DNA of 63,884 nucleotides from an uncultured Clostridia bacterium (lineage in GTDB: Bacteria; Bacillota; Clostridia; Christensenellales; UBA1242): contig CALWKE010000004.1 of NCBI GenBank assembly GCA_944381185.1, forward strand, positions 1-63,884. Direction: 5' to 3'. A model generated the notes under the pieces. The model was not told the DNA's origin. It saw only the letters and a program-made list of their open reading frames with translations, and made no database searches. Made by a program: the position numbers and the translations under genes. This document shows positions 21,333-30,087 of this stretch, piece after piece. Numbering within the stretch: position 1 is the first letter of the stretch; each line of letters opens with the position of its first letter.

Positions 21333-21704
21333 TTATTTAAGTTCAACAGTTGCACCTGCTTCTTTGAATTTAGCAGCCATTTCATCAGCAGCTTCTTTTG
21401 CAACGCCTTCTTTGATTGTGCTTGGAGCATTATCAACCATTGCCTTTGATTCAGCAAGACCAAGTCCTGTGATTTCACGAACAACTTTGATAACTGCAAT
21501 TTTGTTAGCACCAACTTCTTTTAAAACTACTGTGTATTCGCTCTTTTCTTCTTCTTGAGCTGCAGCACCACCAGCAGCTGGAGCAGCAACTGCCATAGCA
21601 GCAGCAGAAACTCCAAATTCTTCTTCGATTGCTTTAACAAGATCATTAAGTTCAACGACTGTCATAGATTTGATATCTTCAATAAATTTTTTAATATCTG
21701 CCAT
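21333..21704 (-). CDS. rplL: Ribosomal protein L7/L12
   Basis: This 123-aa stalk protein recruits translation factors. It has the dimerising N-terminal helix, an Ala/Gly-rich hinge near residues 35-50 ([15 protein letters not shown]) and the globular C-terminal domain with [12 protein letters not shown]. It is preceded by a good AAGGAG site and follows rplJ in the same operon after an 84-nt, extremely AT-rich gap. Confidence 0.98.
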   Translation of the reverse strand: MADIKKFIEDIKSMTVVELNDLVKAIEEEFGVSAAAMAVAAPAAGGAAAQEEEKSEYTVVLKEVGANKIAVIKVVREITGLGLAESKAMVDNAPSTIKEGVAKEAADEMAAKFKEAGATVELK

Positions 21705-21788
21705 TTTTTTATCTCCTTAAAATAAATTTTTTATTTTTTTGTTAAATTTTTATTATTTTTTTAAAATTTTTAATATTTTTTTGCGTTT

Positions 21789-22277
21789 TTACGCATTCTT
21801 TTTTGCAATTTCACTAACAGCAACTGCAAGTGAACGCATAGGATTTGTAAGAAGTCCAAGAAGTTGAGCAACCAAAACTTCTCTTGATGGAATGTTTGCA
21901 AGTGCAGTAATTTCATCTGTGTTAAAATATTTGCCATCAACATAACCAGATTTAAGTTTTAAATTACCATACTTTTTGCTGCCATCAAGTGCAATTTTAG
22001 CAGGAGCAACCTCGTCAGACGAATGAAACATAACTGCTGTTGTGCCTTCAAAATCGCTTGCTGGGAAATCAATTTTAAGTTTATCAAAAGCAATTTTCAT
22101 GAGTCTGTTTTTATAAACTTTGTAAACCCCACCAGCATTTCTAACTTCGTTTCGAAGTTCAGTTGCTTGAGCAACGGTGAGCCCACGATAGTCAACAAGC
22201 ACAATTGATTTAGCATTTTTTGCAAGTTCTTCAATTTCGCTTACAACCACTTTCTTGTTTTCAAAATTTGCTGACAT
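21789..22277 (-). CDS. rplJ: Ribosomal protein L10
   Basis: L10 (162 aa) anchors the L7/L12 dimers to 23S rRNA. The sequence shows the family's VVSEIEELAKNAKSIVLVDYRGLTV-type start (split here for length), the basic NRLMKIAF helix and a C-terminal helix for L7/L12. The start has GGAGGG. The mRNA begins with the autoregulatory L10 leader at 22278-22440. Confidence 0.97.
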   Translation of the reverse strand: MSANFENKKVVVSEIEELAKNAKSIVLVDYRGLTVAQATELRNEVRNAGGVYKVYKNRLMKIAFDKLKIDFPASDFEGTTAVMFHSSDEVAPAKIALDGSKKYGNLKLKSGYVDGKYFNTDEITALANIPSREVLVAQLLGLLTNPMRSLAVAVSEIAKKNA

Positions 22278-22284
22278 AATACCC

Positions 22285-22433
22285 TCCTTTTTTAGTGTGA
22301 AGTATTAAAAAAACCTTATGCTCGTCAGGAACATAAGGTGATAAAATCAACTCAAATATTCCTCGGCAAGATATTAAGAATAACCTATGCATATAATAGA
22401 TTAGTTCACTTGCTGTCTTCGGCACACATCTTT
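22285..22433 (-). ncRNA. L10 leader (ribosomal protein autoregulatory RNA)
   Basis: On the minus strand the leader contains GTGCCGAAGACAGCAAGTGA followed by CTTGCCGAGGAA, the kink-turn-type core of the Firmicutes rplJ leader that binds L10-(L12)4. It ends in a terminator-like hairpin (22313-22339, arms ACCTTATG and CATAAGGT) with a T7 run shortly before the ribosome site. This suggests control by premature termination. Confidence 0.85.
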
Positions 22434-22445
22434 TTAACAATGATT

Positions 22446-22473
22446 ATTATAACTATTATAAAAAAAAAGTCAA
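22446..22473 (-). promoter_or_regulatory. rplJL promoter
   Basis: The minus strand has TTGACT (22468-22473), a 16 nt spacer and TATAAT (22446-22451), just upstream of the L10 leader. Confidence 0.75.
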
Positions 22474-22502
22474 TATTTTTAATAAAAAAAATTAATTCGC
22501 TA

Positions 22503-22531
22503 TTGAAATGGTCGAATTTGTGTGTTATAAT
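22503..22531 (+). promoter_or_regulatory. Promoter of the 22554 gene
   Basis: TTGAAA, a 17 nt spacer and TATAAT, 22 nt before the start codon. It lies back to back with the rplJL promoter. Confidence 0.75.
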
Positions 22532-22553
22532 CATTAAAGTCAGAGGATTTGGT

Positions 22554-23165
22554 ATGAAAAAAGTCGAAAAAGTAACAAGTTTTGAAATTGATAAAGCAAG
22601 AGAAAATGTGCAACCATCAAGCGCAGAGTCTTTTGCTATGCCAAAAAAAAACTCTTCTAAAAGCGTATATATTTCAAGACTTTCAATGAAAAATTTGGAA
22701 GACTTTTTCCGTCCTTTTAATATTAATACAATTCAAAAATATCCTGATGAAAAAAATCCAGAATTTATTTTTGTGTCTTGTGAAAATTTTGATGCTACCT
22801 TTAATGACTATGAAATGGCATTTCAAATAACTGGCCCTATAGATAGTTCAATGAAAAGTTCGGGTGATTTTGACTTTTATGCCTTTTTGGCTTATTGTGA
22901 TGAAATTGACACCTACCCTGACCAAGCAATGGAAAACCTTATTGCAACCGAACTTTTAGGCAAAAGATTTGAAAGTTATGCCACCGACCGTGAAAAATTT
23001 AAAAACAAAGTTGCGGATAGTGCTTTTGCAAAACTTCCAAAAGCAACAAGGCGAATTTTAAGACCAGTTGATGACTCTCTTCGAAATGAAATAACTGGCA
23101 TTAAAAATCAAAGCATCTATGGCACAAGCAATATTGAAGAAATAATTAGGCGTGACGCCGAGTAA
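22554..23165 (+). CDS. Hypothetical protein, 203 aa
   Basis: I do not recognise this protein. It is soluble, with alternating beta-like and helical segments and a basic C-terminal region (KLPKATRRILRP near residue 160). I chose the ATG at 22554, which follows AGAGGA and its own strong promoter; the 72 upstream codons of the longer frame overlap the L10 leader on the other strand. It separates rplKA from rplJL and points against both, an unusual insertion into the conserved ribosomal gene order. Confidence 0.75.
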   Translation: MKKVEKVTSFEIDKARENVQPSSAESFAMPKKNSSKSVYISRLSMKNLEDFFRPFNINTIQKYPDEKNPEFIFVSCENFDATFNDYEMAFQITGPIDSSMKSSGDFDFYAFLAYCDEIDTYPDQAMENLIATELLGKRFESYATDREKFKNKVADSAFAKLPKATRRILRPVDDSLRNEITGIKNQSIYGTSNIEEIIRRDAE

Positions 23166-23196
23166 AAAGACTTGAATTATTTTCAAGTCTTTTTTA
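23165..23196 (+). terminator. Terminator after the 22554 gene
   Basis: AAAAGACTTGAA and TTCAAGTCTTTT arms with a 5-nt loop are followed by a T run. Confidence 0.88.
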
Positions 23197-23248
23197 TTAT
23201 TCTTAATAAATAAAAATATTTATTTTTTTGATGTTAAAAATTATAAAG

Positions 23249-23286
23249 CAAAAAAAATATCTCAAACAACAATGTTTGAGATATTT
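23249..23286 (-). terminator. rplKA operon terminator
   Basis: AAATATCTCAAAC and GTTTGAGATATTT arms are followed by a short T run on the minus strand. rplJL therefore cannot be reached by simple read-through. Confidence 0.85.
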
Positions 23287-23291
23287 TTTGC

Positions 23292-23981
23292 TTATTTAAC
23301 TCTGTAAACAACTTTAACACCAGGTCCCATTGTGCTAGCAACACTGATTGATTTGATGTATTGACCCTTTGCTGCTTGTGGCTTTGCCTTAACAATTGCA
23401 TCAACAAATGTGTCATAGTTTTCAAGAAGTTTGTTTGCTCCAAAACTCTTTTTGCCGATTGCAGCATGAACAATACCAAACTTGTCAACTCTGTATTCAA
23501 CCTTACCTGCTTTAACATCACGAATGGCTTTAACAACGTCCATTGTAACAGTTCCACTCTTTGGGTTTGGCATAAGACCTCTTGGTCCAAGAACACGAGC
23601 ACATCTTCCAACAACACCCATCATATCAGGAGTTGTGATACAAACATCAAAATCAAGCCAGTTTTCTTTCATGATTTTGTCAACAATTTCTTCAGCACCA
23701 ACAACATCAGCACCAGCTTCTTTTGCTTGTTCTGCCTTGTCACCTTTTGCGATAACAACAACTTTTGCAGTTTTACCTGTTCCATTTGGAAGAACAACTG
23801 AACCACGAACTTGTTGGTCTGCTGACCTTGGGTCAACACCCAAACGAATATGAATTTCAATTGTTTCATCAAACTTTGCAGGAGCAGTGTCGATTGCTAA
23901 TTGAAGGGCATCAATTGGCTCGTAAAGTTTTCCAGCTTCAATCTTTTTTGCTGCATTTTCATAATTTTTTCCGTGTTTCAT
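23292..23981 (-). CDS. rplA: Ribosomal protein L1
   Basis: L1 (229 aa, usual length) forms the mobile L1 stalk that helps release deacylated tRNA. The family signatures [20 protein letters not shown] and [12 protein letters not shown] lie near residues 112-147. It follows rplK by 14 nt in the same operon. In many bacteria L1 represses its own operon; a possible leader target lies before rplK. Confidence 0.98.
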   Translation of the reverse strand: MKHGKNYENAAKKIEAGKLYEPIDALQLAIDTAPAKFDETIEIHIRLGVDPRSADQQVRGSVVLPNGTGKTAKVVVIAKGDKAEQAKEAGADVVGAEEIVDKIMKENWLDFDVCITTPDMMGVVGRCARVLGPRGLMPNPKSGTVTMDVVKAIRDVKAGKVEYRVDKFGIVHAAIGKKSFGANKLLENYDTFVDAIVKAKPQAAKGQYIKSISVASTMGPGVKVVYRVK

Positions 23982-23995
23982 AACTCGAGCCTCCT

Positions 23996-24427
23996 TTATT
24001 CTTCAACAGTAACGCCCATAGAGCGTGCTGCACCCTTAACCATAGACATTGCAGACTCTAAACTTGTTGTGTTAAGATCTGGCATTTTGATTTTAGCAAT
24101 CTTTTCAACTTGTGCTTTGGTAAGTTTTCCGACTTTTGTTTTGTTTGGAACACCTGAACCCTTTGCGATGCCAAGTTCTTTTTGAATAAGAACTGCAACA
24201 GGTGGTGTTTTGGTTATGAACTCGAAGCTTCTGTCTTCATAAATTGTCATAACAACAGGGATAATTAACCCTTCTTCACTTGCAGTTTTTGCGTTAAAAT
24301 CCTTAACAAATTGACCAATGTTAATACCATGAGGTCCAAGACTTGAACCGATTGGAGGACCAGCAGTTGCTTTTCCTGCTGGGATTTGGATTTTTACGAC
24401 TGCTTTAATTTTCTTTTTTGCTGCCAT
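23996..24427 (-). CDS. rplK: Ribosomal protein L11
   Basis: L11 (143 aa, usual length) binds the GTPase-associated region of 23S rRNA. The typical [20 protein letters not shown] near residue 15 and the C-terminal RNA-binding [10 protein letters not shown] are present. It is the first gene of the rplKA unit, with AAAGGAGAG upstream. Confidence 0.98.
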   Translation of the reverse strand: MAAKKKIKAVVKIQIPAGKATAGPPIGSSLGPHGINIGQFVKDFNAKTASEEGLIIPVVMTIYEDRSFEFITKTPPVAVLIQKELGIAKGSGVPNKTKVGKLTKAQVEKIAKIKMPDLNTTSLESAMSMVKGAARSMGVTVEE

Positions 24428-24439
24428 AATTCTCTCCTT

Positions 24440-24605
24440 TATTCCCTTTGGAATAATGTGGTTTTTGGAGGCATGAAAAATTTACCTCTCCCACTTTATA
24501 TAAACGGGTGGCAACCCGATTATAACTAATTTATATCATATAATTGCTATTTCAAACTTTCTCGTCCGCTCTTATTTCAAATGACGAAAATAGTTTGAAG
24601 TGCAG
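24440..24605 (-). promoter_or_regulatory. Structured leader and promoter region of rplK
   Basis: On the minus strand the nusG-rplK gap contains an imperfect long inverted repeat (24551-24600, TTCAAACT / AGTTTGAA arms) and a TATAAT near 24522-24527. Then CGGGTTGCCACCCG and GTGGGAGAGG...CATGCCTCC follow before the ribosome site. The last two look like an L1- or L11-responsive ribosomal leader. This is inference from position and structure; I could not match a family. Confidence 0.4.
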
Positions 24606-24630
24606 AGTATCACAACTAAATTTTGATGAA

Positions 24631-25167
24631 TTAAATGAGCTCTATTTGAGCAAAATCAACATCAACTTCTGTTGCCCTGCCAAACATTTCAACTTCAACC
24701 TTGCATTTTTGATTTGCTTCATCAACTGAAACAACCTTGCCAACAAAGCCATTAAGAGCCCCATCAATAACCTTGATTTGTTGACCCGGTTCAACTTTGA
24801 TGTCAACAACAATTGGTTCAAGTTTCATCTTTTTCACTTCTTCATCGGTGAGTGGAAGTGGACGACCTTGTGGACCAACGAAACCTGTTACACCACGAGA
24901 GTTAACAATTGTGTGCCAAAGGCTGTCAGTATACCTCATCTTAATTAAAATATAGCAAGGAAAAAGCTTTTTTTCAACGGCTTTCTTTTTGCCATTTTTA
25001 CCTTCTTCAATAACTGTTTCCATAGGAATTTTAACATCTAAAATATAGTTTTGAAGATTGTTTTTAGCAATACACTTGTTGAGGTTGTCAACAGCCATTG
25101 CTTCATAGCCAGTGAATGTGTGAAGCACATACCATCTTGGCTCGTCTAATTTTGATGTATCAATCAT
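24631..25167 (-). CDS. nusG: Transcription termination/antitermination factor NusG
   Basis: NusG (178 aa) binds RNA polymerase and ribosomal protein S10. It has the N-terminal NGN domain (WYVLHTFTGYEAMAVDNL near residue 12 and VTGFVG near 94) and a C-terminal KOW motif (GQQIKVIDGALNGFVGKV near residue 128). It follows secE by 15 nt. The downstream rplK has its own leader. Confidence 0.98.
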   Translation of the reverse strand: MIDTSKLDEPRWYVLHTFTGYEAMAVDNLNKCIAKNNLQNYILDVKIPMETVIEEGKNGKKKAVEKKLFPCYILIKMRYTDSLWHTIVNSRGVTGFVGPQGRPLPLTDEEVKKMKLEPIVVDIKVEPGQQIKVIDGALNGFVGKVVSVDEANQKCKVEVEMFGRATEVDVDFAQIELI

Positions 25168-25182
25168 ATTTCCACCTTTACA

Positions 25183-25530
25183 TTATATATTAACAATAAG
25201 ATTAATAATCCAACTAATAAGAGTATCAATGCCCAAGATTGCAAGCATAAAAACGGCAACAACAACTAACACCGTTCCCGTTTGTTTGCAAGCCTTTGCA
25301 AATGATGGCCAAGAAACTTTTTTTAGTTCTGACGCAGTCTCTTTGAAAAAGTGTCTTTTTGGCTTATCATTCTTTTGAGCTTTTTTATTTGCTTTTTTTG
25401 CTGCTTGTTCTTTTAACTTTTTCTTTTCTTCCTTTGAAAGTTTTGTTTTAGTTTTTTTAACTTCTAAAACTTCATCAGACTTTTCAATGTCAGCATTTTC
25501 TTTGGCAACTGTTTTCTTGTTTTTTGCCAT
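25183..25530 (-). CDS. secE: Preprotein translocase subunit SecE
   Basis: SecE (115 aa) stabilises SecY in the translocon. The conserved core is FFKETASELKKVSWPSF near residue 65, followed by a single membrane helix near residues 85-112. The first 60 residues are an unusually long, Lys/Glu-rich cytoplasmic extension; short Firmicutes SecE proteins are about 60 aa in total. It lies between rpmG and nusG in the normal order. Confidence 0.95.
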   Translation of the reverse strand: MAKNKKTVAKENADIEKSDEVLEVKKTKTKLSKEEKKKLKEQAAKKANKKAQKNDKPKRHFFKETASELKKVSWPSFAKACKQTGTVLVVVAVFMLAILGIDTLISWIINLIVNI

Positions 25531-25542
25531 TTCATTCTCCTA

Positions 25543-25692
25543 CTATTTAGATTCTTTGTGAACAGTATGCTTTTTGCATTTTGGGCAATACTTATTAAAA
25601 GAAAGCCTATCTGGATCATTCTTCTTATTCTTGAAACTATCATAGTTACGATTTTTGCATTCTGTGCATTCTAAAGTGATTCTGTTTCTCAT
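25543..25692 (-). CDS. rpmG: Ribosomal protein L33, zinc-binding form
   Basis: The 49-aa protein has both Cys pairs (CTEC near residue 9 and CPKC near 36), the zinc-dependent L33 type. I chose the ATG at 25692, with GAGGAG upstream; the longer frame covers the leader. It heads the rpmG-secE-nusG operon, behind a near-consensus promoter. Confidence 0.96.
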   Translation of the reverse strand: MRNRITLECTECKNRNYDSFKNKKNDPDRLSFNKYCPKCKKHTVHKESK

Positions 25693-25713
25693 AATTTTTC
25701 TCCTCAAAAAATT

Positions 25714-25774
25714 AACACCTACCATAAGCGGTTCGGTGCTATCATATAATAACACAAGCGAAACTCGCTGTCAA
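25714..25774 (-). promoter_or_regulatory. rpmG-secE-nusG promoter
   Basis: The minus strand has TTGACA (25769-25774), a 17 nt spacer and TATTAT (25746-25751). The spacer itself carries a small palindrome, AGCGA-GTT-TCGCT. The predicted start G opens a nested inverted repeat (CACC...GGTG with ACC...GGT inside), similar in placement to the rRNA promoters. Confidence 0.75.
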
Positions 25775-25865
25775 TAGAAAAAACCAATAATATTTCAATA
25801 TTAATGATTATATAGTGGATATTTTATCTCACTTTCTTGTTTTTTGTCAAGATTTTTTTAATTTA

Positions 25866-25893
25866 TAATTAAAGGGATAGAATTAACTATCCC
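25866..25893 (-). terminator. Terminator after the 25899 gene
   Basis: GGGATAG and CTATCCC arms with an AATTAA loop; the T tract is weak (TTTAATT). Confidence 0.5.
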
Positions 25894-25898
25894 AAAAA

Positions 25899-27278
25899 TT
25901 ACTTTTTCATCAATTTTCTTGCCATATAAACGCCCATTGCACTAGACATCATAAGACCCCTTGTCCAACCACTGGCATCACCCAAACAATGAAGATGTTT
26001 TACGTTTGTATTCAAGTCTTTATCCATCTTCACGCGATTGCTATAAAATTTAAGTTCAGGTGCATAAAGAAGCGTTTCATCGCTGGCAAAGCCCGGAACA
26101 ACCTTATCCATCTGTTCAATGAAACCTAAAATGCAAACCATTGTTCTGTAAGGAATTGCGGCGGTTATATCGCCCGCAACGGCATCTTCTAGCGTTGGCT
26201 TAAGGTTGGTTTGTGAAAGTTCTTCTTGCCAAGTTCGCTTGCCTGCCTTAATGTCGCCAAGTCTTTGAACCAAAATATGGTCATTTGCAAGCATATTGGT
26301 CATTTCGCCAACCTTTTGTGCGTATGCAATAGGGTCATCAAAAGGATAAGTGAATCTGCTTGAACATAAAATTGCAAGGTTCGTGTTATTAGATTTCAAT
26401 TCCTTATAACTATGACCATTAACCACTGCCAAGTTGTTGTCATAATTTTCTTGTGCAACAAACCCGCCAGGGTTTTGACAGAATGTTCGAACCTTGTTTC
26501 GAAATGGCTTTGGATAGCCAATTAATTTTGACTCATAAAGAGCCTTGTTAACCTTTTCCATAATCTCATTTCTAACTTCAACACGCACACCAATATCAAC
26601 AACACCTGCCTCTCTGCCAATGCCATGAACACGACACATTTCATCAAGCCAATCAGCACCCTTTCTGCCCGTTGCAACAATAATTTCATCGGCATAGATA
26701 TTTGTGCCATCAACAACAGCACCCTTGCACTCGCCATTTTCAATGATTATATCAGAACAATTTTTATCAAACAAAATTTTGACACCATTTTTGATTAGAT
26801 ATTGTTCAATATCATAATAGAGTTTATGTGCCCTTTCAGTGCCAAGATGACGGATTGGGCAATCAACAAGTTTAAGCCCCGCAATGGTTGCAGCCTTTCT
26901 TATCTCCCTAATTTCAGGGGTTTCCTGTGCACCTTCAACCTTTGTATCTGCACCAAACTCAAGATAAATTTTATCAGTATAATCAATAAAGTCCTGTGCA
27001 ACTTGCTCGCCAACTAGAGTTGGAAAATCACCACCAACATCATGGCTTAATGAAAGTTTGCCGTCACTAAAAGCCCCCGCACCACTGAACCCTGATGTTA
27101 TGTTGCAATAAGGCTTGCAGTGCATGCATTCTTTTGTTTTATATTTTGGGCAAGTTCGGTTTTCAATGCTATGCCCCTGCTCAACAATTGTGATTTCATC
27201 ATTTGAACCAAGTTTAATAAGTTCAAGAGCAGTGAATATTCCCGCTGGCCCTGCACCAATAATAAGTATTTTTCTCAT
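25899..27278 (-). CDS. FAD-dependent oxidoreductase, COG2509-type
   Basis: The 459-aa flavoprotein has a dinucleotide-binding GAGPAGIFTALEL at residue 7 and a conserved Cys-rich stretch near residues 43-60 (CPKYKTKECMHCKPYC). A second FAD motif, SGFSGAGAFSDGKLS, follows, and a GDASGWTRGLMMSSAMG FAD site lies near the C terminus. The family is annotated only as an uncharacterised FAD-dependent dehydrogenase; the Cys-rich segment may hold a metal or redox pair (inference). It is single, 113 nt downstream of tsaD on the same strand. Confidence 0.88.
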   Translation of the reverse strand: MRKILIIGAGPAGIFTALELIKLGSNDEITIVEQGHSIENRTCPKYKTKECMHCKPYCNITSGFSGAGAFSDGKLSLSHDVGGDFPTLVGEQVAQDFIDYTDKIYLEFGADTKVEGAQETPEIREIRKAATIAGLKLVDCPIRHLGTERAHKLYYDIEQYLIKNGVKILFDKNCSDIIIENGECKGAVVDGTNIYADEIIVATGRKGADWLDEMCRVHGIGREAGVVDIGVRVEVRNEIMEKVNKALYESKLIGYPKPFRNKVRTFCQNPGGFVAQENYDNNLAVVNGHSYKELKSNNTNLAILCSSRFTYPFDDPIAYAQKVGEMTNMLANDHILVQRLGDIKAGKRTWQEELSQTNLKPTLEDAVAGDITAAIPYRTMVCILGFIEQMDKVVPGFASDETLLYAPELKFYSNRVKMDKDLNTNVKHLHCLGDASGWTRGLMMSSAMGVYMARKLMKK

Positions 27279-27391
27279 CTAAAAATTTAAACCCCCTTTT
27301 TTATCCATTTTGAATTATATAACTTAAATAAATTATTTTCAAATAAAAATTAAACAAAATCTTTTTAGTTTGTTTAAGATACTCAAAAAAA

Positions 27392-28414
27392 CTATTCAAG
27401 CGAAATACTGCTAACCGGAACAAGCGTTTTTGGGTCGGCTATGCCCCTGCCTTCAATAAAATTAAAATAGCCTGCCGAAGCAATCATTGCAGCGTTATCA
27501 GTGCAAAGATTGATTGGTGGATAATAAATTTCAGCACCAACTTTTTTTGCTTCTTCGTCCATTGTTTTTCTCAAAAACAAATTAGCTGAAACACCGCCTG
27601 CAAGCACAACTTTTTTATAATCAAACTTTTTAAGGGCAACCATGGTTTTGCTTACTATTTGGTTAACTGCTTCACTTTGAAAACTTGCACACACATCAGG
27701 AACAGATATCTCTTCGCCCCGCTGACTACTATTATGAATATAGTTGATGACCGCTGTTTTTAAGCCACTATATGAAAAGTTGAAGTCAGTAATTTTTTCC
27801 TTATCCATATTAGTAAACTTAATTTTAGGGCTACCCTGCTCTGCTTGTTTTTGCACATTTGGACCACCAGGATATTCAAGTCCACATTCACGGGCAACCT
27901 TGTCAAAGGCTTCACCAATGGCATCATCAGTGGTTGTTCCAATAAGTTTTCGCTTGGTGTAACTTTGCATTGAAACAAGTGCCGTGTGACCACCAGAAAC
28001 AATAAGACACAAAAATGGTGGCTTGAGATTTTTGTGTGCAATGTAGTTGGCTGCAATGTGACCTTCAATATGATTTACTGCAACAAGTGGTTTGCCCGTT
28101 GCAAATGCCAGTGCCTTTGCAAAATTAACACCAACAATGAGTGCACCAAGAAGCCCCGCACCATAGGTGACGGCAATCGCATCAATATCATCAAGTGTCA
28201 CCTTTGCATCTTCAAGTGCCTTTTTATAGACTCCATCAATATTCATTACATGATTTCGTGAGGCAATTTCAGGAACAACGCCCCCATAGAGTTTGTGTAT
28301 ATCAATTTGAGTTGATGTTGCACACGAAAGTACTTCTCTGCCATTTTTGACAACGGCAACCGAAGTTTCATCACAACTAGACTCAATACCCAGTATCAAA
28401 ATATCTTTTTTCAT
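27392..28414 (-). CDS. tsaD: tRNA N6-adenosine threonylcarbamoyltransferase TsaD
   Basis: TsaD transfers the threonylcarbamoyl group to A37 of ANN-decoding tRNAs, working with TsaB, TsaC and TsaE (not seen in this window). The 340-aa protein has GIESSCDETSVAVV at the start, the metal-binding HIEGHIAANY near residue 113 and SGGHTALV near 137. It starts 3 nt after the stop of the zinc-ribbon/TM2 gene, in the prfB operon. Confidence 0.97.
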   Translation of the reverse strand: MKKDILILGIESSCDETSVAVVKNGREVLSCATSTQIDIHKLYGGVVPEIASRNHVMNIDGVYKKALEDAKVTLDDIDAIAVTYGAGLLGALIVGVNFAKALAFATGKPLVAVNHIEGHIAANYIAHKNLKPPFLCLIVSGGHTALVSMQSYTKRKLIGTTTDDAIGEAFDKVARECGLEYPGGPNVQKQAEQGSPKIKFTNMDKEKITDFNFSYSGLKTAVINYIHNSSQRGEEISVPDVCASFQSEAVNQIVSKTMVALKKFDYKKVVLAGGVSANLFLRKTMDEEAKKVGAEIYYPPINLCTDNAAMIASAGYFNFIEGRGIADPKTLVPVSSISLE

Positions 28415-28417
28415 TTT

Positions 28418-28876
28418 TTAACCTTTAACAATAGTATTAATAAACCTTGAAATATATTTTATAAATTGACTAATAACATCAATAACATATCCAATTCCAA
28501 ATAATCCAAAAGTAAAAATGTAAATAATGCCAAGCACCACTTGACCTTCAACAAAGTATTTTATGCCCAAATATCCGAACAAAAAATAGATAATAAGTTT
28601 AACCAAATCACTGTTGAAAAGTGCTGAAATCAATCTTGATAAAAATGATTTGTTTTCAGGCTCTTTGATATTAACCTTTTCACTATCTGATTTGCTTTCT
28701 GGTTCTTGAACCAAAACATTTGACTCATCTTTTTGTTCGGTAACTGAATTCAATGAACCATCAGCATTAAAATGAACTTCTTCACTGTAGCCACAATAAA
28801 GGCAGGTGTAGGTTTCACCTTCCTTTTTATATTTTGTTGCTCCGCAATTTTTACATTTGAATGTGTATGTTTCCAA
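28418..28876 (-). CDS. Zinc-ribbon and TM2-type membrane protein, 152 aa
   Basis: A zinc ribbon (CKNC near residue 8, CLYC near 25) is followed by an acidic linker and a membrane hairpin near residues 92-135 (LVKLIIYFLFGYLGIKYF, then GIIYIFTFGLFGIGYVIDV). The layout matches the larger protein at 13200 and the smaller one at 3891. The role is unknown. It is tightly packed between prfB (12 nt) and tsaD (3 nt). Confidence 0.8.
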   Translation of the reverse strand: METYTFKCKNCGATKYKKEGETYTCLYCGYSEEVHFNADGSLNSVTEQKDESNVLVQEPESKSDSEKVNIKEPENKSFLSRLISALFNSDLVKLIIYFLFGYLGIKYFVEGQVVLGIIYIFTFGLFGIGYVIDVISQFIKYISRFINTIVKG

Positions 28877-28888
28877 ATTTTTCTCCTG

Positions 28889-29990
28889 TTACTTTTTCTC
28901 GCTATCTTGCTTTAATTTTTCAATAATAAATGGTTGAATATCTCCATCAAGCACCGCATCGGTGTCACCCGTTTCGTAGTTTGTTCGGTGGTCTTTAACC
29001 ATGTTATATGGGCAAAGCACATAAGACCTGATTTGACTTCCCCATTCAATTTTTTGATGCATACCAAGTTGCTTTAATCGTTCTTCTTCCTTTTCTTTTT
29101 CCTGCTTTTCAGCAAGTTTTGCATAGAGCATCTTCATGGCAAATTCTTTGTTTTGCGTTTGGCTACGCTCATTTTGACAGGCAACAATTATGCCCGTTGG
29201 AATATGCGTTATCCTTATTGCCGACTCGGTTTTATTTACATGCTGTCCGCCTGCACCCCCACTTCGGTAGGTGTCAACTTTAATGTCTTCAGGGCGAATA
29301 ACAATGTCTTTAGTGTCTTCAATTATTGGGGAAACTTCAACACTTGCAAAAGACGTGTGCCTGCGTTTGTTTGCATCAAAAGGCGAAATTCTAACAAGCC
29401 TGTGAACGCCACGCTCACATTTAAGATTACCATAGGCATGACTGCCTTCAACCAAAATGGTCACCGACTTATAACCTGCACCTTCGCCGTAAAGATAGTT
29501 CACTATTTTTGCACTATAGCCCTGTTTTTCAGCATAACGAAGATACATTCTGTGAAGCATATCTGTCCAATCTTGTGCCTCTTCACCACCTGCACCCGCA
29601 TGAAGTTCAAGCATGGCGTCACACTGGTCATGTTCGCCCGAATAAAGAGTTTCAACAAAAAGGTTATTCACTTCTTTTTTTGCCTGCTTGAATTCTCTTT
29701 CAAAATCTTTTAAATCTTCTTCACTTGAAGTTTCATTTTGAAGCAAATCAAACATAACTTCAAGGTCTTCAATTTTTTGTTTTGAACTATTTATTTTTGA
29801 AAGCACTGTTTGCACTGATTTTTTTTCAATGCCAACTTTTTTTAACCTGCTTGCATCTTTATAAATTTCAGGGTCTTGCTCTTCACTTTCAAGTTCGGCA
29901 AGCCTTAAAGCCAACTTGTCTGGGTCAAAGACAGTGCACAGTTTGATTTTCTAGTTCTTTAAGTTTTTTTAATTCATCAATATCAAACAT
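28889..29990 (-). CDS. prfB: Peptide chain release factor 2, programmed +1 frameshift
   Basis: RF2 reads UAA and UGA stops. The mRNA opens at the ATG at 29990 and meets an in-frame UGA as codon 22 (29925-29927) in the slippery CTT-TGA-C. A +1 shift joins the long frame, giving 366 aa. The body carries the stop-reading SPF loop (VRISPFDANKRRHT) and the catalytic GGQ (RSGGAGGQHVNKTE). The usual Shine-Dalgarno-like stimulator just before CTTTGAC is not visible (GTGCACTGT instead). RF2 autoregulates through this shift. It heads the TM2/tsaD operon, with AGGAGAG upstream. Confidence 0.95.
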
Positions 29991-30055
29991 AATCTCTCCT
30001 ACAAAAACATTATATAATTTTGCATGAGTTTTTGCAATAATTTTGATTAATCCGC

Positions 30056-30087
30056 ATAAAAAAATAAGTGACAATGCACTTATTTTT
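30056..30087 (-). terminator. Terminator after the 30087 gene
   Basis: AAAATAAGTG and CACTTATTTT arms overlap the stop codon region and are followed by T on the minus strand. Confidence 0.75.

Noticed and set aside
29925..29927. UGA as selenocysteine codon, or prfB as a pseudogene
   Set aside because: The CTTTGAC context and the alignment of both parts to RF2 fit the well-known programmed frameshift.
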